Positions 1 to 4,340 of a stretch of 6,032 nt of DNA are shown here, in pieces (position 1 is the stretch's first letter; each line of letters begins with the position of its first letter). Under the pieces are notes generated by a model. That model worked only from the letters and a program-made list of their open reading frames with translations. It was not told where the DNA came from and did not search any database. The position numbers were made by a program, and so were the translations under genes. Source of the DNA: Desulfuromonadales bacterium (GTDB lineage: Bacteria > Desulfobacterota > Desulfuromonadia > Desulfuromonadales > BM103); assembly GCA_030640215.1 (NCBI GenBank), contig DAOWJU010000339.1, positions 1-6,032 on the forward strand. The letters are read 5' to 3'.

Positions 1-720
1 TCGTACGGCCAGTTCGGCACGATCGGTCAGTTTTTGGGCGTTTTCTCCACTTGCGCGTAGTTTGACCTGCACCATCGGGAACTCGACATTGAATGCCAGT
101 TCAACTCCCTCTGGCAGGCCGCTGTGGTTGATGCGATGTTCAACCTCTGGTTCTGCGAGACCATAGACAGTTATAACCCTTTGACAAAGTGAGGGGGGAT
201 GTGGAAAGCGATCCAGGAACGAGGGGATGACCTCTTCTGTCAGCATGGCCAGCATCTCTTGCGGAACGCCAGGTAGAAAATAAAGGTCAGCCTGATGACT
301 CTGCAAATGGAATCCTGGAGCCGTACCGTTCTTGTTGACAATGACTGTGCTCCTGCCTGGCAGCATGGCCTGTTTTTCGTTGCGCGGGTGCATTTCTCTT
401 TGCCAAGCACGAAAGCGTGCCCTGATCTGCAGGAGCGCTTTGTCGTTCAGGCTTAAGGAACGCTCAAAGGCACGGGCTGCCGCTTTGGCGGTGCGGTCAT
501 CTTCGGTCGGGCCAAGTCCACCCGTCACGATGACCGCGTCGTTTGTATTGGCCAGACGTTGCAGTGCGGCAACAATCTCTGCTTCGTGGTCGCTAACGGT
601 CGCAGCTTCACGTACAGGCAGAGAATGGCTCATCAATATCCGGGCGATTGCCGCAGTATTGGTGTCGGCCAGGTCGCCGTTCAGAAGCTCATCGCCTATG
701 GTGAGGATTGCAATCTTCAT
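1..720 (-). CDS. cinA: CinA-family protein, N-terminal part (gene continues beyond the left edge)
   Basis: Reading down from ATG at 720, 240 codons stay open to base 1. The N-terminus MKIAILTIGDELLNGDLADT and the glycine-rich VIVTGGLGPTEDDRT (about residues 63-77) are hallmarks of the MoCF/molybdopterin-binding-like domain of CinA. A PGVPQEM motif follows near residues 154-160. Residues from about 180 look like the small KH-like linker domain of the family. Full-length CinA is usually about 410 residues, so the C-terminal NMN-deamidase (PncC-like) domain would lie outside the window, and whether it is present cannot be judged. Members act in the cytoplasm in pyridine-nucleotide and ADP-ribose salvage. 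The name comes from competence/damage induction in some Gram-positives. The start matches the family N-terminus, but no good Shine-Dalgarno precedes it, only an A-rich stretch. It lies 42 bases after pgpA, so it is probably last or near last in this operon as seen; recA often follows cinA in bacteria. Confidence 0.93.
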   Translation of the reverse strand, partial: MKIAILTIGDELLNGDLADTNTAAIARILMSHSLPVREAATVSDHEAEIVAALQRLANTNDAVIVTGGLGPTEDDRTAKAAARAFERSLSLNDKALLQIRARFRAWQREMHPRNEKQAMLPGRSTVIVNKNGTAPGFHLQSHQADLYFLPGVPQEMLAMLTEEVIPSFLDRFPHPPSLCQRVITVYGLAEPEVEHRINHSGLPEGVELAFNVEFPMVQVKLRASGENAQKLTDRAELAVR

Positions 721-762
721 TGAGTTCAGACTTTTTTTAGTGACTGACAGCGATGGCCGTCA

Positions 763-1221
763 TCACGTCAGGTTGAAAAGCCACAAGGTCAGGCGTAAGG
801 CAATGGCACCGTAGATGCCAGCGGCAAAGTCGTCAAGGACGACGCCAACGCCATGCTTCAGGTTTTTATCTAACCATCCTGCTGGCGGTGGTTTGAAAAT
901 ATCGAACAGGCGGAACCAGAAAAAACCGAGCAGCGCCACGGGCCAGCTCCAGGGCAGAAAGGCCACGGTCACAAGGTAGCCGATCAGCTCATCGATGACG
1001 ATGCGGCCATCGTCGGCGACGCCGTAAATTTGCCCGGCGGCGTCGGCTACCCAGAAGCTGAGCATAAGTAATGCCGTAAAGGTGATCAGAAAGAGCCACC
1101 AGGGCCAGCTGCTGATCAGGTAGAAAATCGGGATTCCGGCAAGCGTGCCGACGGTTCCCGAGGCAAAGGGCGCGTAGCCGAGACCGGCATTGCTGGAGAG
1201 GAAAAGAATCAGTTTGCGCAC
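763..1221 (-). CDS. pgpA: Phosphatidylglycerophosphatase A
   Basis: The enzyme removes the phosphate from phosphatidylglycerophosphate to give phosphatidylglycerol, the last step of PG synthesis, at the inner membrane and with Mg2+. The 152-residue product fits the family. APFASGTVGTLAGIP (about 17-31) corresponds to the PGT-G-S/T-L-A N-terminal motif. GRIVIDELIG (72-81) carries the acidic pair D77/E78, FRLFDIFKP (103-111) carries D107, and VVLDDFAAG (127-135) carries D130/D131. Hydrophobic segments at about 28-58, 82-103 and 133-150 suit an integral membrane protein. The start is GTG at 1221 because GGAGG sits 6 bases upstream and the family N-terminus begins there. The same frame is open upstream to an ATG at 1356, but those 45 residues overlap larC and resemble no PgpA. 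The GTG lies one base after the larC stop, which indicates translational coupling. Confidence 0.93.
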   Translation of the reverse strand: MRKLILFLSSNAGLGYAPFASGTVGTLAGIPIFYLISSWPWWLFLITFTALLMLSFWVADAAGQIYGVADDGRIVIDELIGYLVTVAFLPWSWPVALLGFFWFRLFDIFKPPPAGWLDKNLKHGVGVVLDDFAAGIYGAIALRLTLWLFNLT

Positions 1222-1222
1222 T

Positions 1223-2407
1223 TTAGTCCTCCAGCTCAAATCGGCGGTTGGCGGTTGCTGTGACCACCCGGTAAATTTCCGGCAGTGGCCGCCCAGTGGC
1301 TTCGGCCAGCTTTTCACAGCTGGCGTGCTCTGGAGTGATCCGCAATAGCTTCTCACCTTGGTAAATTAATTTCACTGCCGCCTCGCCGAAGTCCGTCTGC
1401 ACGGTTGCCACTTCACGTCGAAGTTTCATGCGCCGGGTCTCGTGCATGCGTACCCCGATGGCGCTACTCTCGCGCAAGATTGTTTGCGCCAGACGTTCCG
1501 CCTCCTGTGGTTGGGCCACAACGGTCAAGCGTGTTCCAGGACGATTCTTTTTCATCTGCAAGGGTGCGAAGGCAGCATCGAGAGCGCCATTGGTCATAAG
1601 TCGGTCGATCAGCGAACCGAGCCACTCCGGCGATGAATCGTCGAGGTGAGTTTCAATGACGGTTACGCTGTCACGCTCGAAGACTGCTGCTTTAGCCCTT
1701 GCCCCGATGATTCCGCGCAACAGGTTGGGGCGATCGTCCAGCTGCCAGCCACCAACACCGTAGCCAACCCGCTCGATGGTCATCTCCGGCATGGCGGTAA
1801 ATGTGGCAATTTCAACTGCTATTGCTGCTCCGGTGGGGGTGGCCAGTTCACGATCACTGCCAGCGTCACGTACGGGATGCCCTTGCAGGAGCTGCAAGGT
1901 TGCCGGGGCAGGCAATGGCATGGCACCGTGGGAGCTTCGAATCATGCCGTTGGAAAGGGGCAGGGGGGCACAACAGACCTCATGGACTCCCAGCAAGTGC
2001 AGTCCGATTGCGCTGCCGACGATATCGACGATAGCGTCGACCGCTCCGACTTCATGAAAGTGCACTTCATTCAGGTCAACCTGATGGACATGCGCTTCTG
2101 CCTCGCCGAGGCGTCGAAAGATCCGGCGTGCTCTGCTTTGCACTGCATCGTTGAGTGGACTCTCTGCGAGCATGGTGTCGATCTCCGTCCAGCTTCGTGC
2201 CGGTTGACTCGCCTCGCACAAAACCTTGATGCGTGTCCCGCCGATGCTGTGGCGCTTCTCTTTGCTCTGTTCAAGTCGATAACCGGAGACGGGCAATTTA
2301 GCCAGTTCCGTTTGAATTAAATTCAAGTCAACGCCCAGATCAACCAGCAGGCCGAGCATCATGTCGCCGGAGATTCCGGAAAAAGTATCAAGATAAAGAA
2401 TGCTCAT
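1223..2407 (-). CDS. larC: LarC, nickel insertion enzyme for the nickel-pincer nucleotide cofactor
   Basis: LarC (DUF111 family) inserts nickel into the thiocarboxylated pyridinium nucleotide made by LarB and LarE, in a CTP-dependent cyclometallation, giving the cofactor of LarA-type racemases/epimerases. The 394 residues cover the whole family length. The opening YLDTFSGISGDMMLGLL (5-21) is diagnostic. Next come a His-rich stretch HVHQ (106-109) and EVHFHEVGAVDAIVD (114-128), a plausible metal-handling region, and RELATPTGAA (186-195). The C-terminal, LarC2-like part has MKKNRPGTRLTVV (285-297) and SSAIGVRMHETRR (314-326). In Lactiplantibacillus plantarum the protein is made by a programmed frameshift joining LarC1 and LarC2; here one unbroken frame encodes both. 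The position where many relatives have TN-(I/L)-DD reads ETHLDD (252-257). The ATG overlaps the larB stop by four bases (ATGA), implying coupled translation. Confidence 0.94.
   Translation of the reverse strand: MSILYLDTFSGISGDMMLGLLVDLGVDLNLIQTELAKLPVSGYRLEQSKEKRHSIGGTRIKVLCEASQPARSWTEIDTMLAESPLNDAVQSRARRIFRRLGEAEAHVHQVDLNEVHFHEVGAVDAIVDIVGSAIGLHLLGVHEVCCAPLPLSNGMIRSSHGAMPLPAPATLQLLQGHPVRDAGSDRELATPTGAAIAVEIATFTAMPEMTIERVGYGVGGWQLDDRPNLLRGIIGARAKAAVFERDSVTVIETHLDDSSPEWLGSLIDRLMTNGALDAAFAPLQMKKNRPGTRLTVVAQPQEAERLAQTILRESSAIGVRMHETRRMKLRREVATVQTDFGEAAVKLIYQGEKLLRITPEHASCEKLAEATGRPLPEIYRVVTATANRRFELED
1228..1232 (-). promoter_or_regulatory. Ribosome binding site deciding the pgpA GTG start
   Basis: On the minus strand GGAGG lies 6 bases before the GTG at 1221 and inside the last codons of larC. 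It supports the short GTG-started PgpA over the 45-residue longer reading from 1356. Confidence 0.75.
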
Positions 2408-3162
2408 GATTCTCTTCGTCGATTGATGCGAGTGGCGGCGAAAGCGGCACCGAAGCCGTTGTCGATGTTGACCACCGTGATTCCGCCAGCACAGGAGTTG
2501 AGCATGCCGAGCAGGGCGGAGACTCCGCCGAAGGCGGCACCGTAGCCGACCGAGGTCGGAACTGCAATCACGGGAACATCAACCAGGCCACCGACCACCG
2601 AAGGCAGGGCGCCCTCCATGCCGGCAATGACGATGATCACTGAGGCCTCGCGCAGAAGATGGGTGTGCGCCAGTAGACGATGGATGCCGGCAACGCCCAC
2701 ATCAACAAGTTCTTCTATCTGGTTGTTGAACATGCGAGCTGTTACCGCGGCTTCTCGAGCAACCGGCAGGTCGGATGTGCCAGCACAGATAATGAGAACT
2801 TTTCCCCGTCCGAGATCTTCAAAAGGTTTTAGTTGCAGGCTAAAGGTTCTGGCGAGCGGGTCGTATTCACCCTGTGGGTGGTTATTTGACAGAACATCGG
2901 CTTTTTCACGGGAAATCCGGGTGACCAGAACATTGTCACCATGGGCTTGCATCCGTGAGACGATATTGAGGATCTGTTCGGCAGTTTTAGCTTCGCCAAG
3001 GATCACCTCAGGAACACCCTGGCGCAGGGCGCGATGGTGGTCGATCATCGCCTCTCCGATATCTTCGAAGGGCAGGTCGTGCAACTTCTGCAGGGCGCTG
3101 TCGATGTCGATCTTGCCGCTCTGTATCTCTAGGAGTAGATTTTTTAGTCGATCTCGTTGCAT
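2404..3162 (-). CDS. larB: LarB, pyridinium-3,5-biscarboxylic acid mononucleotide synthase
   Basis: LarB carboxylates nicotinic acid adenine dinucleotide at the pyridine ring and releases AMP, the first step of nickel-pincer cofactor synthesis, in the cytoplasm. The 252-residue product matches the family length. Residues 1-60 form the LarB-specific N-terminus with DHHRALRQGVPEV (41-53). The rest is a PurE-like (AIR carboxylase) fold: ICAGTSDLPVAREA (125-138), DVGVAGIHRLL (154-164), IAGMEGALPSVVGGL (179-193), VPTSVGYGAAFGG (201-213) and a terminal NSCAGG...VNIDNGFGAA (222-240). C224 in NSCAGG is at the conserved family cysteine. ATG at 3162 gives the usual N-terminus; an ATG 17 bases upstream is out of frame. 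No strong Shine-Dalgarno is visible. It is the first gene of the minus-strand operon, divergent from the lipoprotein gene. Confidence 0.94.
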   Translation of the reverse strand: MQRDRLKNLLLEIQSGKIDIDSALQKLHDLPFEDIGEAMIDHHRALRQGVPEVILGEAKTAEQILNIVSRMQAHGDNVLVTRISREKADVLSNNHPQGEYDPLARTFSLQLKPFEDLGRGKVLIICAGTSDLPVAREAAVTARMFNNQIEELVDVGVAGIHRLLAHTHLLREASVIIVIAGMEGALPSVVGGLVDVPVIAVPTSVGYGAAFGGVSALLGMLNSCAGGITVVNIDNGFGAAFAATRINRRRES

Positions 3163-3186
3163 GAGTTGTCAAAATCCATGTAAGTT

Positions 3187-3197
3187 TGAATGATTCA
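3187..3197. repeat. Small perfect palindrome in the larB leader
   Basis: TGAATGATTCA is a perfect 5-1-5 palindrome lying 24 bases upstream of the larB ATG, just downstream of the proposed larB transcription start. It could be an operator, but a dyad this short can occur by chance. Confidence 0.2.
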
Positions 3198-3207
3198 GGT
3201 TGTTTAC

Positions 3208-3236
3208 AGATTACCAGCATTTCCTGCTTTTGGAAA
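3208..3236 (-). promoter_or_regulatory. Candidate sigma-70-type promoter for larB-larC-pgpA-cinA
   Basis: On the minus strand TTTCCA (3236-3231; 4 of 6 bases match TTGACA) is followed after exactly 17 bases by TAATCT (3213-3208; a weak -10). TG stands one base before the -10, giving an extended -10 element. Transcription would start near 3201, about 39 bases before the larB ATG. The match is modest and rests mainly on position, spacing and the TG element. Confidence 0.35.
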
Positions 3237-3239
3237 GCA
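3225..3239. repeat. Inverted repeat between the divergent operons
   Basis: TGCTTT-TGG-AAAGCA is a perfect 6-3-6 inverted repeat. Its centre is about 71 bases upstream of the predicted sigma-54 start (near 3303) and it overlaps the -35 of the proposed larB promoter. It could bind a dimeric regulator such as an enhancer-binding protein. No poly-T tract follows it, so it does not look like a terminator. Confidence 0.35.
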
Positions 3240-3276
3240 AGCATAGTGGGTTTGTAGTGAAAACGCGAACGTGGCG

Positions 3277-3292
3277 TGGCACGAAAAATGCA
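3277..3292 (+). promoter_or_regulatory. Sigma-54 (RpoN) -24/-12 promoter for the lipoprotein-cytochrome operon
   Basis: TGGCACGAAAAATGCA matches the RpoN consensus TGGCACG-N4-TTGCA except for one base (ATGCA for TTGCA). The invariant GG (3278-3279) and GC (3290-3291) are separated by exactly 10 bases. Transcription would begin near 3303, leaving a leader of about 54 bases before the ATG at 3357. It is correctly oriented, in the divergent gap, and upstream of the chosen start. Such promoters need an ATP-driven enhancer-binding protein, so the operon is likely under signal-dependent control. Confidence 0.65.
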
Positions 3293-3346
3293 TATATTTT
3301 TCAGTAAGTTACCATTGGTGACGGCTGTGAAACCAGGGCAAGCATC

Positions 3347-3352
3347 AGGAGG
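3347..3352 (+). promoter_or_regulatory. Ribosome binding site deciding the lipoprotein start
   Basis: AGGAGG lies four bases before ATG 3357. It selects this start over a GTG at 3276 and an ATG at 3288 in the same frame, neither of which has a good Shine-Dalgarno and both of which lie upstream of the predicted transcription start. Confidence 0.8.
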
Positions 3353-3356
3353 CAAC

Positions 3357-4340
3357 ATGCTTTTTCGACAACTAATTTTCATGTTCTTCTGGTGTACTCT
3401 TACCCTCTTGCCGGTTTTTCTCTCTGGTTGCTCGGACAGTGGTAGCGGTCGCCCTGAAACCACCACGTCTACGACTGCACCTGTGGTAGAGCCTGAATCA
3501 GAGTCGGAAGCGCATGCACTGACCTTGACCAGTCCGGTCCGGATCGCATTGGCCCCCTCGGGACAACTCGTTGTCAGTGAATTTAATGCTGGCAAGGTTC
3601 TTTTCCTCAATCAAGAGACCTTGGCTATCGAAGGTTCGATTGATTCTTCCCAGAGGTTGGCTGCCGTTGGTGCAGCCAGCGACAAAATCTTGGTTGGTGC
3701 TGAAATAGCCGGTGCCGTAGGTGTTTATTCCTATAGCGGACAGTTGCTCTATATGCTTGGCTCGGGTGTTGGAGAATTTGAGTTGCCCAATGACCTGCTG
3801 GTTGATGAAGCCGGTGGGCGGGTTTATGTGGTCGATACCGGGGCAAAAATGGTCAAAGTCTACAACCTCTCTGATGGCGTTTTTCTTTGGAGTTTCGGTG
3901 GCGGTTCGATGAACTTTCCGACTGGAATTGCCCTTGACCCAAGTAATGACACGCTATTAATTTCTGACTTTGGTGTCGGTAAAGCGGGTGGTGGCATGAT
4001 GAGCTTTGACCCTGAGAGTTTTTACGCGGGGATCTGGCGCTATGATCTGGGGGGCAATTACCTTGAAACGATCACCGGCAGCTTCTCTCGCCCCCAGGGC
4101 CTGGCGGTGAACGGTGATGGTGTTATCTTCCTGGCTGACAGCTTGCTCAGTGAGGTTCTGGTTCTCCAGAAAGATCCCGGTGGCGCTGGCTACGTGCAGC
4201 TTTTCAGCTATGGCGGAGGTGACGTTCTCTTGCGTTTGCCGTTAGACGTTGTGATTGATCCCTCTACCCAGAGCTTGTACGTGACAAATAACCTGCTCGA
4301 TAGAATCGAAGTGATTCCGGGAGGAGGTATGTTGCCATGA
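3357..4340 (+). CDS. NHL-repeat six-bladed beta-propeller lipoprotein
   Basis: The product has 327 residues. The N-terminus MLFR is followed by a hydrophobic stretch (6-22) and a lipobox LSGC (22-25), so C25 should be lipidated and the protein anchored in a membrane. Residues 26-55 are a Ser/Thr/Glu-rich linker. After that, repeats of the NHL type (P-x-x-(I/L)-A-(V/L)-...-(V/I)-x-V-x-(D/E)-...-V) are seen at about 56-85, 141-170, 185-215, 243-271 and 292-320, with a degenerate one at about 101-129. That is six blades, enough for a closed propeller. No catalytic residues are recognisable; such propellers usually serve as binding scaffolds. The stop overlaps the start of the multiheme cytochrome (ATGA), so the two are co-translated. 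NHL proteins are repeatedly found beside multiheme cytochromes in Geobacter relatives. A role as assembly or docking partner of the cytochrome is inferred. Confidence 0.85.
   Translation: MLFRQLIFMFFWCTLTLLPVFLSGCSDSGSGRPETTTSTTAPVVEPESESEAHALTLTSPVRIALAPSGQLVVSEFNAGKVLFLNQETLAIEGSIDSSQRLAAVGAASDKILVGAEIAGAVGVYSYSGQLLYMLGSGVGEFELPNDLLVDEAGGRVYVVDTGAKMVKVYNLSDGVFLWSFGGGSMNFPTGIALDPSNDTLLISDFGVGKAGGGMMSFDPESFYAGIWRYDLGGNYLETITGSFSRPQGLAVNGDGVIFLADSLLSEVLVLQKDPGGAGYVQLFSYGGGDVLLRLPLDVVIDPSTQSLYVTNNLLDRIEVIPGGGMLP
4320..4327 (+). promoter_or_regulatory. Ribosome binding site of the cytochrome gene, inside the lipoprotein gene
   Basis: GGAGGAGG ends nine bases before the ATG at 4337 and lies within the Gly-Gly-Gly codons near the lipoprotein C-terminus. 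The strong site plus the ATGA stop/start overlap supports coupled and independent ribosome entry for the cytochrome. Confidence 0.75.

Noticed and set aside
740..770. Possible terminator between pgpA and cinA (GATGACGGCCATC dyad near an A/T run)
   Set aside because: The stem is only about four base pairs, and on the transcribed (minus) strand the run is A rather than U, so it would not terminate pgpA transcription.
332..814. 160-codon plus-strand open frame
   Set aside because: It is the antisense shadow of cinA, whose protein motifs are unmistakable; its own product is low-complexity and Arg/Ser/Ala-rich.
1222..1356. Longer PgpA starting at ATG 1356
   Set aside because: The extra 45 residues are antisense-free overlap of larC in another frame and do not resemble PgpA. 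GTG 1221 has a good ribosome site and the family N-terminus.
1646..2320. 224-codon plus-strand open frame and smaller ones nearby
   Set aside because: They lie entirely antisense to larC, and their translations show no family features.
2618..3193. 191-codon plus-strand open frame
   Set aside because: It is antisense to larB, with an Arg/Ser-rich product typical of a shadow frame.
3276..3356. 27-codon N-terminal extension of the lipoprotein from GTG 3276 (or ATG 3288)
   Set aside because: The extension overlaps the sigma-54 promoter and lies upstream of its start. It has no Shine-Dalgarno and would bury the signal peptide, while ATG 3357 has AGGAGG four bases upstream and opens directly into a lipoprotein signal.
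3303..3356. Possible GEMM/cyclic-dinucleotide riboswitch before the cytochrome operon
   Set aside because: Such riboswitches often precede cytochrome genes in Geobacter relatives, and CAGGGCAA here resembles a fragment of the motif. The remaining conserved parts (such as ACGCAAAGCC and the second stem) are missing, and only 54 bases are available.
3008..3610. 200-codon minus-strand open frame across the divergent region
   Set aside because: It overlaps larB in another frame, the promoter region, and the lipoprotein gene antisense; the product has no coherent domain.
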